From Actinacidiphila acidipaludis (GTDB taxonomy: Bacteria > Actinomycetota > Actinomycetes > Streptomycetales > Streptomycetaceae): a stretch of DNA of 56,329 bases. The notes below the pieces were generated by a model. The model did no database searches. It was not told the DNA's origin and saw only the letters and a list, made by a program, of their open reading frames with translations. The DNA lies in assembly GCF_019890725.1 (NCBI RefSeq), contig NZ_JAINZZ010000051.1, positions 1 to 56,329 on the forward strand. The letters are read 5' to 3'. Every line of letters begins with the position of its first letter. Position 1 is the stretch's first letter. The translations under genes and the position numbers were made by a program. Positions 7,187 through 16,500 of the stretch are shown here, one piece after another.

Positions 7187-8815
7187 GGGCGGGGTCCTCA
7201 CGGTCGGAGATGAGCGGGGACATACTGCCCCATCTGTGTCTCCGTCATGCTGGCGGAGGGGCTTGGAGGTCGGTGCCGGATTGGCACCTCTGTGCCGGAG
7301 GTCAGTATGCCGATCCGGCGCACGGCAGGGGTGCGGTTGGTGTGTGGTTGTGGGCTTGCCGCCTGCCGTCGGGTGGTGATCGATCCAGGCCAGTGATCCT
7401 CGGTCGAGAAGGTGGCGGGCGCGGGTGATGGCTACGTAGGCCAGGCGTGCGTCGGCGTCGTCGATGGGGCAGGGGATGGCAGTGCCGTGTGTGTCGTGCT
7501 GGTCGGTGTTCTTGGGTGGGGTGAAGTCGCTGGCGATGCGGACGGTTGGCCACTCACGGCCTTTGGCTTTGTGGGCGGTGGAGACGGTGACGTGGGCGTG
7601 GTTCTCGTCGGTGAGCTGGTCGAGGGCGGTCAGGACGGTGTTGGGGCCGTGGCGGTCGATGAGGTCGACCAGTGGTTGCAGGTCGCTGCCGGCCGGATCG
7701 TGTGCTGCGTAGTCCTGTACGGCTCCCCAGTGGGGGAACAGTACGAGTTCGGGGTGTGTGGTGCGGCGGCCTGCTTTCAGGTCTCGTGCTGCCTGGGCGA
7801 GGGCTTGCAGGGCGCTGCCTCCTCCGACGAGGGCGGTGCGGTGGCCGGCTTGGAGGAGGGCGAGGACTTCGAGTATGGCGCCTACGTTGGTGCGGCACAG
7901 CACCGCGTGAGGTGCGGGGCAGTCTCCCAGGCCGGTGGGGATGGTGTCGGTGCCGGTCAGGCGGATGGGGGCGTCGGCGATGGTCAGCCAGCGGTTGGCT
8001 TCCTCGGCTAGTGCGGGTCCGAAGCGGAAGGAGCGGGACAGTGTCATGCGGGTGCTGTCGAAGCCGGCCATGACGTCTTTGGCGCCGCGCCATTGGTAGA
8101 TGGCTTGGGCGGAGTCGCCGACCATGACGAGTTGGGCGTGGCTGCGTTGGGCGAGGAAGACGTGTTCGACGACGGGGTTGGTGTCCTGGGCTTCGTCGAG
8201 GAACAGGAAGTCGGCCTCGAGGGTGGGCTGGGTCAGGGCCCAGATTTTCAGGTAGTGGTCGTGGTCGAAGCGGACTGCGCCGTCGTGGGGGTGTTGGAGG
8301 TTGGCCCAGGCTCGGCGGGCGAACGGCACGATGTGGGCGGCGAGTTCACAGTGCTGGTGGGGGTCTTCAAGGCCTCGCAGGTGCGGGACGTGGGCGTGGT
8401 TGATGTGGTCGTCGGCGCTGTGGCAGAAGCGAGTGACGGTGCGCAGGACGGCGTTGGCCAGGGCGCGTTGGGTGATTTCGTGTTCGCCGATGTGTAGGGG
8501 TTTGGTCAGGCCGAGGGCGTGGCCGGTTTGCCAGGCGGGGCGGCGGGGTGCTTTCAGGCGGGCGGTGTAGCGGTACCCGACGGCTGCGTAGGCGAGGGCG
8601 TGGGCTGTCTTGCAGTGGACGTTGGCGGGGAAGCGGGTGGCGGCGTGCTTGGCGATGGCGCGGTTGTAGGCCAGGTAGCGGCCGCGGCGTTTGGTGGAGT
8701 GGGCGAGCAGGGCCAGGGTGGAGGTTTTGCCGGTGCCGGCGCCGGCTTGCAGGCTGAGGTGGTGGCCGGCTTGGAAGGCGTCGGCAGCGGCCACTTGCTC
8801 GTCGGTCGGTTTCAC
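6512..8815 (-). CDS. UvrD/Rep-type superfamily 1 helicase fused in frame to an HNH-like domain
   Basis: This single 767-codon frame starts at GTG 8815 behind GAGG. Residues 1 to about 490 form an SF1A helicase that would use ATP to unwind DNA: Walker A QAGAGTGKTST near residue 20, motif II LFLDEAQD near 210, motif III VMVGDSAQAIYQWRGA near 235, motif V VSTAHKAKGREW near 420, and motif VI RLAYVAITRARHLL near 465. Helicase homologues normally end soon after motif VI. Here a low-complexity linker of about 50 residues runs without a stop into a lipoprotein-like sequence with an HNH-like domain (see 6512-7186). The simplest reading is two genes in one frame, with the helicase having lost its stop codon. 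A true fusion would be odd because the second part carries its own export signal. Confidence 0.75.
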   Translation of the reverse strand: MKPTDEQVAAADAFQAGHHLSLQAGAGTGKTSTLALLAHSTKRRGRYLAYNRAIAKHAATRFPANVHCKTAHALAYAAVGYRYTARLKAPRRPAWQTGHALGLTKPLHIGEHEITQRALANAVLRTVTRFCHSADDHINHAHVPHLRGLEDPHQHCELAAHIVPFARRAWANLQHPHDGAVRFDHDHYLKIWALTQPTLEADFLFLDEAQDTNPVVEHVFLAQRSHAQLVMVGDSAQAIYQWRGAKDVMAGFDSTRMTLSRSFRFGPALAEEANRWLTIADAPIRLTGTDTIPTGLGDCPAPHAVLCRTNVGAILEVLALLQAGHRTALVGGGSALQALAQAARDLKAGRRTTHPELVLFPHWGAVQDYAAHDPAGSDLQPLVDLIDRHGPNTVLTALDQLTDENHAHVTVSTAHKAKGREWPTVRIASDFTPPKNTDQHDTHGTAIPCPIDDADARLAYVAITRARHLLDRGSLAWIDHHPTAGGKPTTTHQPHPCRAPDRHTDLRHRGANPAPTSKPLRQHDGDTDGAVCPRSSPTVRTPPVRSRLLPGSATTLVALLLAGCNPSSPVSNASGTPSGQAAPPANTSTASNAAHHSIPVGAGPQTHYTVQPQPSAGSCHYRYEKGEPIEDPTCNPGAISPAVTQANITTTICRKGGYTGGIRPPQSVTGKEKALNAKSYGYTGRMSDAEYDHLISLQLGGDPNDPRNLWVEAPDPSHKANAGVNNLKDPVETKLHTAVCANKVTLAAAQQAIVTDWTTALSSLGLQ

Positions 8816-8960
8816 AGGTGGTCCTCGAGAATGGGTGCGCAGCCGGTGCGGTCGCGGGCAGGGGTGCGCAGGGATAGGGCCGGAGTGCGATGCGCTGAGT
8901 GATCGGCCGCTTCGTTGTTCGGGCCATGAAGGGCAAGGAGCAGGCTTGGGCGGGGGCCGC

Positions 8961-9845
8961 TCAGGTGTAGTGGCAGCGGCTGGTGGCCCGGCTGCTGCGC
9001 GGCGCCGGGTCAGGTAGGTCGGTGCGGATGTGCTCGTGATGTACCAGGGGGTCGAAGGGTTCCCAGTCGCTGGTGGCCATCTCGGCTCGGGTCGCGGTGT
9101 GGTGGCGGCAGCGTTGGGAGCGCCAGCGCACTTGCTCGGTATACGGCAAGCCCATGAGGTCGTAGACGAGCATGTCCGCCTGTCCGGGCAAGGCCAGTTG
9201 CCGGGAAGTGCTGACCGTTACGGGCAGGAGCCGCCAGGTGCCGGGTGTGCAGGTGGGGTCGGCCAGTGGCTGGGTGCAGCGGGCGCGGGTGCTGGTTGAT
9301 CGGGCGAGGCAGTGGATGTCTTCGACCTGGTGGGCGGCCAGGTAGCGGATGCCGAGGATCTGGACGACGGGGCGGGCGGGCCGGTTGGGGTGGTGGCGTG
9401 CGGGGGCGGGCCGCTGGGGGGTGAACCGACCGGTGTCGATGAGGCGGCGCGTGTATGTGGCCATGGTGCGGCGCAGGGCAGCGAGTTGCTCTGTCACCGG
9501 TTCTGAGGGGTGGGCTGGGCACAGGGCGGCGTGCGGCACGCGGCACCAGGCGGTGCCGTCGCCGGCGGGGTAGGCGATGCCGGCGCTGACGCTCCAGCGG
9601 TTGGTCTCGGGGACGAAGTCGGCGGGGAGTTCTTTGGGGTGGAGGGGTACGGGTCGGTGGTCGGGGCGGTGGTACCACTCGATGAGGTTGCCGCAGTCGC
9701 GGCAGCGGCCGGTCTGTCCGGCGCGTAGGAGGGGTGTGCCGGGTTCGGGGGCGAGGCGCAGCGAGCGGTGGGGGCGGGCGTTGGTGCGGCTGCCGTCCCA
9801 GCGGTGTCGGGGGTGGTGGGGGGTGGAGTGCATGCCGGTGACCAT
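8961..9845 (-). CDS. DUF6083 domain-containing protein
   Basis: This 294-residue soluble protein has a treble-clef-like zinc motif near residues 46-56 (GRCRDCGNLIEWYHR), followed by VPLHPKELPADFVP and a conserved AYPAGDGTAWCRVPHAALC block (about residues 92-110). This arrangement matches DUF6083, a Streptomyces family of unknown function. The C-terminal half is rich in Cys and His (CLARSTSTRARCTQPL, CRHHTATRAEM) and may hold a second metal site. It is transcribed leftward, between the XRE regulator and the helicase. Confidence 0.75.
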   Translation of the reverse strand: MVTGMHSTPHHPRHRWDGSRTNARPHRSLRLAPEPGTPLLRAGQTGRCRDCGNLIEWYHRPDHRPVPLHPKELPADFVPETNRWSVSAGIAYPAGDGTAWCRVPHAALCPAHPSEPVTEQLAALRRTMATYTRRLIDTGRFTPQRPAPARHHPNRPARPVVQILGIRYLAAHQVEDIHCLARSTSTRARCTQPLADPTCTPGTWRLLPVTVSTSRQLALPGQADMLVYDLMGLPYTEQVRWRSQRCRHHTATRAEMATSDWEPFDPLVHHEHIRTDLPDPAPRSSRATSRCHYT

Positions 9846-9997
9846 GGCAGCGGAGACGCAGTAGGTGGTGGTGTCGTGTCGGGTCCTGTCCCCCGCTTGG
9901 GGGCAGGAGATCGATCACCTGTTTCCCGGTTCGCTGGCGTGTTCGTTTCGGGTACCGGTTCGGGTAGACCCGCTCCCCGGCTGGGATGGTGCCGTGG

Positions 9998-10261
9998 TCA
10001 GGCGGTGCCCGTGCCTGGGGGGTCGTGGTCGACGCACATTGCGCTCAGGAGTTGGTCGAAGGAGGTGCCCATGGCGTGGGCGAGGGCGTGCCAGGTCTTG
10101 AGGGAGCCGGTCGAGCGGCCCTGCTCGATTTCGATGAGGGTGCGGCGTGAAATCCCGCTGCGGCCTGCGAGTTCGTCGTAGGTCCAGCCGCGCTCGGACC
10201 GCAGACGCGCCAGCTCCAGGCGGAGGGCGTCGAGGTCTGGGTCGGGCGGGATGATCGTCAC
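9998..10261 (-). CDS. XRE-family HTH transcriptional regulator
   Basis: The 87-residue version starting at GTG 10261 is preferred; an upstream in-frame GTG at 10291 would lie inside an operator palindrome. The protein is essentially one Cro/C1-type helix-turn-helix (about residues 12-75): LRLELARLRSERGWTYDELA, then GRSGISRRTLIEIEQGRSTG, and a last helix ending MGTSFDQLLS. It should bind DNA as a dimer. Three copies of a palindrome lie immediately upstream, between it and the divergent gene at 10447, so autoregulation and control of that gene are likely. Confidence 0.85.
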   Translation of the reverse strand: MTIIPPDPDLDALRLELARLRSERGWTYDELAGRSGISRRTLIEIEQGRSTGSLKTWHALAHAMGTSFDQLLSAMCVDHDPPGTGTA

Positions 10262-10274
10262 TCGTCCATCCGAC

Positions 10275-10360
10275 GGTGCAGACCCCTGCACTGTCAGTGC
10301 AGACCTCTGCCCTATCTGCGGGCGGACGAGTGAAACCCCCAGAGTGCAGAGGTCTGCACT
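10275..10360. promoter_or_regulatory. three operator-like palindromes in a divergent promoter
   Basis: An 18-bp near-palindrome occurs three times: GGTGCAGACCCCTGCACT at 10275-10292, AGTGCAGACCTCTGCCCT at 10296-10313 and AGTGCAGAGGTCTGCACT at 10343-10360. The third is a perfect dyad apart from the central two bases. The first two are 21 bp apart, two helical turns, so bound dimers would lie on the same DNA face. The third is 47 bp further. The XRE protein encoded next to them is the obvious candidate ligand. Confidence 0.75.
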
Positions 10361-10446
10361 AGCGTGTCGGCGCGCTCAGCCCGCCAATCGGACTGAGCAC
10401 TGCCCCGGTAGGGCAGGCCGACACGGACCAAGAAAGGACGCGCCCG

Positions 10447-10959
10447 ATGAGGCCCGGCAGTCTCATCTCCTACCCACCCCGTCTGTGGGAGGTCAGCCTC
10501 GTCCGCATCGGCGACCGGACCCGGGTGGTGTGCCGCACGTGCGGGCCGCTGGACCACGCTGGCTGGCCGCACCCGTCACTGCGTGCCGGCGTGTTGAGTC
10601 ACCTGGCCCGTCACGCCCGCAGCGATGTGACTCCGGCTCACCTGCGCACGTGCCAGTGCGGTAAGGCCGGCTGTTCATGGCACCGGCGGCACCGTGGCTG
10701 CGCCGGACCGGTCGTCCTGGCCCTGACCCGCGGTTCCCACTCCCCCACGTGGCAGCTCGCCGATACCTGCCATCAGTGCTGCGCGGCCATGCCATGCACG
10801 GCCGCAGTTCCCGTACCTCCCCCGCAGACAACAGCCGAGCCGTGCGCGCCGGCCATCGACATGGAGAGGACGTCCTGGGCCGACTACGGCGTGCGGTCGG
10901 CCCCCTACGGCGACAGCGACGACAGCCAGGTCTGGGACGCCAGCGACACCATCTGGTGA
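10447..10959 (+). CDS. cysteine-rich hypothetical protein, divergent from the XRE regulator
   Basis: This 170-residue protein carries several Cys/His clusters: VVCRTCG near residue 28, CQCGKAGCSWHRRHRGCAGP near 70-90, and TCHQCCAAMPC near 107-117. These point to one or two bound zinc ions, as in treble-clef or rubredoxin-like knuckles. The last 40 residues are acidic and probably disordered. Unnamed Streptomyces proteins with the same CxCGxxGCxWH signature exist, function unknown. The promoter region contains the palindromes bound by the presumed XRE regulator. Confidence 0.75.
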   Translation: MRPGSLISYPPRLWEVSLVRIGDRTRVVCRTCGPLDHAGWPHPSLRAGVLSHLARHARSDVTPAHLRTCQCGKAGCSWHRRHRGCAGPVVLALTRGSHSPTWQLADTCHQCCAAMPCTAAVPVPPPQTTAEPCAPAIDMERTSWADYGVRSAPYGDSDDSQVWDASDTIW

Positions 10960-11478
10960 AGCGGCCAGCGACTGCCACGCACAGCGTGCCTGCGGCACCG
11001 GACATCAAGACCTCCTTGGCCCTCCCCCGGACTGGGCTCACGGCGGCGGCTCCCCTGCACGACTGGCAAGGGCGGTCTGTCCACCGCGTCTTGTGTTGTG
11101 CCTGGTCGCGGTGGCGGCGGGCACGCACGGCCGAAATCCCGGAAATCTCTTCGCCGGCTCAATACACGTTTTGCCGTTCCGTGCGCTGAAGTGGTCTCAG
11201 AGCGACCGCCTTGCTGCGTGGGGCAGTACGGCGTCTGTGTCGCGGTGTTCGGCCGCGGGCGGCGGGACAAGGAGTGTCCAGCGCGTGGGTGTCAAGGAGA
11301 TGGGTCGCGTGATCGCCAGGGCGAGCGCGCGGGATGGGGTCTTGAACGCGGACCGGCGCCGGGAACGGCGCGGGCTCGCACTGGGCGCGGCGGCGGTGGG
11401 GACTGCCGGAAACTTTACGCGGGCGGCTTGGTCGGTGCCTGCGGTGTACGGAGGCGATCAGCAGGCGAAGGAGGTGCC
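10960..11478. other. no recognisable gene
   Basis: Several frames are open on both strands, as is usual at this GC content, but none shows a domain, convincing codon bias and a ribosome-binding site together. It may contain the promoter for the sigma-factor fragment that follows. Confidence 0.35.
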
Positions 11479-11591
11479 GTGCTGCCGGCGGCGTTCGAGG
11501 CCTTCGTCGAGTTGTACTACGTACCGCATCTGGTCTATGCCGACGCCCAGTTGGGCAGTCAGGAGCAGGCCGAGGACGTCGTCGACGAAAC
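11479..11591 (+). pseudogene. N-terminal fragment of an ECF-like sigma factor
   Basis: GTG 11479 follows a good GAAGGAGG site and opens LPAAFEAFVELYYVPHLVYA then DAQLGSQEQAEDVVDE, which is region 2.1-2.2 of streptomycete sigma factors. The similarity stops at about 11591. The next 110 bases read, in another frame, as an unrelated segment (RDNDYGPVLQPDPNIARELN) ending at TAG 11700-11702. Region 2.4 and region 4 are missing, so it cannot direct promoter recognition. Confidence 0.6.
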
Positions 11592-11887
11592 GAGCTCATC
11601 GGCAGGCTTCATATCTGCCGCGACAACGACTACGGGCCCGTCCTCCAACCCGACCCCAACATCGCAAGGGAGCTGAACACCTACCTGACGGCAATCGCGT
11701 AGCCCGTCAGCAACCGGCAAGAACGCTGAGCGCCCCGGGGCCCGGGCCTCGGGGGCTGCGTGTACCCATCGGCTTCTCCGGGTCCGAGCCCTGCAGCAGT
11801 GCAAACCCAAGGCGGATTGTCAGTAGCTCAACGCCTCGGACCCTCGCAGCCGCCCTCCGCTGACGTCCGCGTTGCCGTTACTGACGT

Positions 11888-12481
11888 TCAATGCGTGATG
11901 TCGTCGTGGTGGGTGGGCATGAGTCCGGTGCCGGTGAGGCAGCCGTCGAGGACGTCGTGGCGGTATTGAAGCTGGCGTAACCCCCGTCTGACGGCAGTGA
12001 TCAGGTCGTGCGGGTCGGCGAATGCGCGGTTGGCCGTCGTGGTGCGCCGCAGTACCGACCAGATGCCCTCGACCGGGTTGAGGTCGGGTGCGTAGGGCGG
12101 GAGTTGGTAGCCGGTGAGCCAGTCCCGTTCGGCGATGTAGCGGCGCATCCCGGCCGTCAGGTGGGTGTTCAAGTTGTCCCACACCAGCACGATCGGGCCG
12201 CCGAGCTGCTGGTGCGCGGTCTGGATCAGGTCGCGGTAGTCCTTCCAGGAGAAGCTCTTGCGTCCGTCCGGCCGGGCGTCCGGGCACGGCCGGTAGATCA
12301 ACCGGGAGCGTTCGCCTGCCTTGTAGCAGGCCAGGGCGGCGACGGATAACCGCCGGCGGGAGCGGCCCCGCACGCGCACGATAGGAGTGTGGCCACGGCG
12401 GGACCAGGTGCGGGTGGTCGGCGGCGTCATCGAGAAGCCGGCCTCGTCTTCGAAGACGAGCCAGGCGTCGAGCGCCGCCAC
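11888..12481 (-). CDS. IS630 transposase, C-terminal catalytic part (orfB)
   Basis: This frame carries the DDE catalytic core: LDAWLVFEDEAGFSMTPP (first Asp/Glu), LVWDNLNTHLTAGM (second Asp) and YAPDLNPVEGIWSVLRR (Glu). Together these form the IS630/Tc1-mariner-type DDE active site that cuts and joins DNA. It overlaps orfA in the −1 frame around 12450-12481. A full transposase would need −1 frameshifting there, which is plausible for the family, but a simple one-base loss is not excluded. Confidence 0.75.
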   Translation of the reverse strand: MAALDAWLVFEDEAGFSMTPPTTRTWSRRGHTPIVRVRGRSRRRLSVAALACYKAGERSRLIYRPCPDARPDGRKSFSWKDYRDLIQTAHQQLGGPIVLVWDNLNTHLTAGMRRYIAERDWLTGYQLPPYAPDLNPVEGIWSVLRRTTTANRAFADPHDLITAVRRGLRQLQYRHDVLDGCLTGTGLMPTHHDDITH

Positions 12482-12990
12482 GGTCCTTCCACGTTCGGCC
12501 AGGTCTCCTTCACCCAGCTCGCCACCCCGGCGTCATCGCGCTCCACCGCCCGGCGGGCCGGCACCTGACAGCTCCAGCCATGCCGTCTCATCAGCGCGGC
12601 AACGCCTTGGACGGTGTAGCTCTTATGGAATCGGCGCCCGATCAGGGTCTTGATCCGTGACAGGGTCCAGGTCTGGTCCGGCCAGCCATGCGCCACCGGA
12701 CCCCTGTCCAGCTCCTGTTCCAGTACGGCGAACAGTTCGTCGCTGAGCAGCGGCAGCGATGCCGGGCCCTTCGAGGCCAAGGCCCCCGGCCCGCCCTGCG
12801 ACCAGGCCTTGCGCCAGCGCTGGACCGACCGGACGCTGACCCGCAGATCATGCGCGATGACCGCGCTCTCCTCGCCCAGGACGGACCGCTCAGCCGCCTC
12901 CATCCCCAACTTCTCGCGGAAGGCTCGCCGTTCGTCGTCAGCCCGCCCCCTTGCGCATACCTCATGAAGTCGGCATACCGCAGGGATCAC
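12427..12990 (-). CDS. IS630 transposase, N-terminal part (orfA)
   Basis: The frame encodes the DNA-binding half: a helix-turn-helix region (VIAHDLRVSVRSVQRWRKAW) and a winged-helix segment (TLSRIKTLIGRRFHKSYTVQ, then GVAALMRRHGWS). Family members usually begin MRYAQGGGLT; that peptide occurs here from ATG 12965 but in another frame, so one base appears to be missing near 12935. The frame used here may be reached from the upstream ATG 12990 instead. The end (KETWPNVEG) runs into a −1 overlap with orfB. Confidence 0.7.
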   Translation of the reverse strand: MIPAVCRLHEVCARGRADDERRAFREKLGMEAAERSVLGEESAVIAHDLRVSVRSVQRWRKAWSQGGPGALASKGPASLPLLSDELFAVLEQELDRGPVAHGWPDQTWTLSRIKTLIGRRFHKSYTVQGVAALMRRHGWSCQVPARRAVERDDAGVASWVKETWPNVEGPWRRSTPGSSSKTRPASR

Positions 12991-13041
12991 GGGCCGTCAG
13001 CCCCTACCGACACCACGCTTTGAAGGTCAGTGGGAACCCGC

Positions 13042-13075
13042 AGAAGCCTCGCCAAATACCTCTGGCGAGGCTTCT
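13042..13075. terminator. rho-independent-type hairpin
   Basis: AGAAGCCTCGCCA at 13042-13054 pairs perfectly with TGGCGAGGCTTCT at 13063-13075 around an 8-base loop. It lies just downstream of the leftward toxin-immunity operon and should terminate it before the IS630 element. Confidence 0.75.
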
Positions 13076-13098
13076 CGATTTTCACCTGACTTCTCGCT

Positions 13099-13593
13099 TC
13101 AGTCGGACTCCCGCCAGCGCGTCACGGCCCGCTGACACAAGGCGAATGCAAAGGACCCGAAATCATTCGCCAGCCTCTCCATGCTCTCGCGATTTACAAT
13201 TCCAGGATTCCAGACCAGGACAGGGTACTCGCCCATCTGATCCACGCAGGAGGAATCGAGGACAATCAGGCCACCCATTCCATCGAACATGACAACGATC
13301 AGATCGGATGGCATTCCATATTGACTGCGGGCATCCAAAGTTTCCGCTACGGAACCCAATAGTTTCGATCCCATTGCGGGTGTCTGGTATACACCGAGGA
13401 ATTCCTCCCCAGCAATATCCCATGTCCCGAACTCTTTTATCAGGCGACGATACGAAGGAGGGAAGGCCACACCTAGATCACCCTCGGCAGCGGCCATCGC
13501 CCCCACGTCACAGCCATCGCCATGGTTCGCGATGTCATCGTTCCCGCGAACCAGCTCGATAAGTCGCTCACTCGCCTCGACCGCGTCCATCAT
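13099..13593 (-). CDS. SUKH (SMI1/KNR4-type) immunity protein
   Basis: This 164-residue acidic protein has the SUKH fold pattern: DVGAMAAAEGDLGVAFPPSY then RRLIKEFGTWDIAGEEFLG, a central GSKLLGSVAETLDA and a DGMGGLIVLDSSCV strand. SUKH proteins neutralise nuclease and other toxins of contact-dependent and polymorphic toxin systems by binding them. The ATG at 13593 overlaps the stop of the RHS toxin gene (ATGA), so the two are translationally coupled and the cognate toxin is the LHH-type C-terminus encoded immediately upstream. A longer reading from 13638 is possible but would overlap the toxin by 49 bases. Confidence 0.85.
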   Translation of the reverse strand: MMDAVEASERLIELVRGNDDIANHGDGCDVGAMAAAEGDLGVAFPPSYRRLIKEFGTWDIAGEEFLGVYQTPAMGSKLLGSVAETLDARSQYGMPSDLIVVMFDGMGGLIVLDSSCVDQMGEYPVLVWNPGIVNRESMERLANDFGSFAFALCQRAVTRWRESD

Positions 13594-16500
13594 CCACCAA
13601 ATCCTGCCGCTCGGTTTTTCCAGTACTGCGACTTCCAAGCATTGAAGGCATCTCGATCGATTCCGCTGGGGATATTGGTGCCTACCTTCCAGTGCAGCTG
13701 ACTGTAATTCCCGAAGTGCATCGAGGACGTCACCTCTGCGATCGGTCCGTCCTGAGTCTGAAGCATGTGATGAAGATTCAGCGGCTTGTCGTCCGGACCC
13801 ATCGGAGCCAGCCCCTGCTGCATTCTCTTAAGGTTACTTCGACCGTACTTATCCGCAGGTGAATAGTAGTCCGGATTCACCAAATCATCCCGCTGATAGA
13901 TACGCTGACCTTTGTATTCGGTCAGCGACCAATATTGGCAGCTTGAGTTGTGAACCAAAACCGGGGTCGAGCCCGCAAGTACATAGTACGTGTGAAGCTG
14001 GGCAACGGTCAGATTGTAGCGATTGGCGGCACCTGGGGTGGCTCGGACGGTGATGACCCTGGCGTGGAGGTTCGCGTCCGTGTTCAGTAGGTCGCCTGGT
14101 TTGAGCTGTCCTGCGAGGGTCCAGGTATGGGTGGTGTCATCCCAAAAGGGATGGTTGGACGTTGTGTGGATGGTAGCTGGCTTGTCGCCTGCGCTCTGGA
14201 TGGTGACGTCGATGAGGCCGTAGTCGTGGTTTATCAGGGCGGCAGTTACTGTTCGCGTACCCTTGTGTTTGCCGGTCTTGGGATCGGCTGCTTCGACCTT
14301 GTCGCCGATTTTGATTTTATCTATAGACTTTTTCTGGCCGTGCGCCATCAGAACTTGCGTTTCTGGCGAGAAACTGCATCCAGCCAGGGCGTCGACCAGG
14401 GCGACGCCTCTGCTGTCTCGTACTACGCCGGCGAGTTTTCCTGCCGCGGTCAAGTATCCGACCCCGTCAATGACTGACCAGCTGCACCCCTTCCAGCTGC
14501 CATTGCTGCATGAGACGAAATCGTCATAGCCGCTCAATCCCTTTAGCAGGTTGAGATCGACGTCCAGGGTGGCATTGAGTGCAGCTTTCCCGTGGACGCA
14601 GCCGAACGCAGTATCGATTCCGAACCAGCACAGGCCCAGGAGTCCGTAGCCGTGATTCGGCTGCGTCCACTCCGGCGGAATGTTGACAGTGGGCAGTTGC
14701 GATGTGTTGGCCGAAGTTGTAGTGGAATCACCTGCGTATTCGGGGCACTGCGAGTTGGTGATGCTGGGGCAGGTGTCCTCGGTGCCGCCCTTTTCTGATG
14801 TGTCCTGGTTGGTGTCGGGTACGCCGTCCTTGTTGTTGTCGACGGTCGGGCAGGATTCCGCGAACTGGCCGCCGCAGGCAAGTTTGGTGCCTGTGGGGTC
14901 GGAGAACGTCATGGGGTTGTTGTCGGCATAGCCGTACCCACTAAGGGACTGGGGGTCCGTGGTGTCGATGAGTGGGTCGAGGCTGATGAAGCGGCCCGTG
15001 GTGGTGTCGTATTGGCGGGCGCCGATGATGGTGAGGGCGGTGCTGGTGTCGGTCGGGGCGTTGAGGAAGCCCCGGTTGTCCGCCCAGGTAGTGGTGGTTC
15101 CGCGGGGGGCACCGTAGGGGGTGGATTGGCGCCAGGTGGGGTTTTGTGCGGTGGCGTCGAGGCTGAGGCCGTTGGTGCCGTGCTGGTCGGGGATTTCGTA
15201 GGAGTAGGTGCTGGTGTTGGCTGCCCCGTTGCCGATCCGGACGGCGGTTCCGCCGCCGGGCAGCGGGTAGTAGCGGGTTCCGTCGACTTGTCCGGTGGCG
15301 GTGTTGAGGGCGAGTTGCTCACCGGGTAGGTAAAGGGTGGTGGTGCCGGGGTCCTTCTGCAGTAGCAGGTCACCGTTGGCGTCGTAGACGAAGTGGCTGT
15401 CGCCCTTCGTCCCTCCCGTGATGCTGGTCAGCCGCCCCTGGTCGTTCCAGGTGATGTCCTGGGTGCCGGCGCCGGGGGTGGTGCGGATGGTCATGTTGCC
15501 GTCGGCGTCGTAGGCGTAGGCGGTGGAGCCGTTGGTGCCGCCGGTTGAGTCGGTGGAGGTCAGGGTGTGGGGCTGGTTGGCGCTGTTGCCGTCATACGCG
15601 TAGTCGGTGGAGGTGTCGGCGGCGCCGGTGGTGGAGTGGTCGATTTCCTTGGTGCGGTTGCCCAGGGCGTCGATGGTCCACTTGGTCCAATATGCGCTTG
15701 CTGGGCTGAGGTTGTCTCCGACGTTGCCGCTGCTCCCGGTGCTGGGGTCAGCAGTGCAGGAGTCGGTGGCGGTCCAGGCTTGGGTGAGTCGGTCGAGGGC
15801 GTCGTACTGGTAGCACTGGGTTTCGGTGGTGGTGGCCGATCCCAGGCGTGTGGAGACCTGGCGGGTGATGTTGCCGGCCTTGTCGTGGTCGTAGGCCTGC
15901 TCGTCGACGGTCTTCGGTGTTGCCGTCGAGCGGGTGACGAGTTGGTCTTTCAGCCAGCCCGCGTGGTCGTCGTAGGTGTTGGTGATCCAGGCCTGGTTGC
16001 CGGTGACGGCGCCGAGGGTCTCCTGTTGTACGCGGCCGAAGGCGTCGTAGGCGGTGCCGTTGTCGTATCCGTTGGTACCCGATATGCGGTCCGGGAGGTC
16101 GAGAGGGCCTTGGTAGCCGAGATTGACGGTCTCCAAGGGCAGCCCGCCAGCCGCGGCTGAAGTGTTTGTCGAGGGCAGGCCCAGGTTGGTGGAGTAGGCG
16201 TGGGAGAAGGTGTAGGTCTTGCCGAGCGCTGCGCCTTCGGTGCTGGAGGGGATGGTGATGCTCTCGCCGATGGATTCGCCGAAGACGTTGAATCCGCGGG
16301 CCTGCGTTACGTATGCGGCGCCACCGTTGTAGGCGGTCTGCGTGGTGGCGTGCCCGATCGGGTACCTCATGTTGGGGATGGCGTTGTTCGCGTTGTCGTA
16401 CACCCATGAGGCTGTTTCGTTGGCGGTCGTTTGTCCGCTACTTGGTGCGTCGTAGACGCCGAGTTTCCGGTTGAGGGCGTCGTAGGTGTAGCTGGTGGTC

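Larger units (their letters stand above)
11880..13031 (-). mobile_element. IS630-family insertion sequence
   Basis: Two frames encode the halves of an IS630-type transposase, flanked by matching ends. The left end ACTGACGTTCAATGCGTG (from 11880) resembles the inverse of the right end, ACTGACCTTCAAAGCGTG (reading inward from 13031); over 24 bases about 20 match. IS630 elements insert at TA. The left flank ends in TA, but the right flank reads TG, so no intact TA duplication is seen. The element is about 1.15 kb, normal for the family. Confidence 0.8.

Noticed and set aside
12963..13031. TA target duplication for the IS630 element
   Set aside because: The left flank ends in TA but the right flank reads TG, so no duplication can be claimed.
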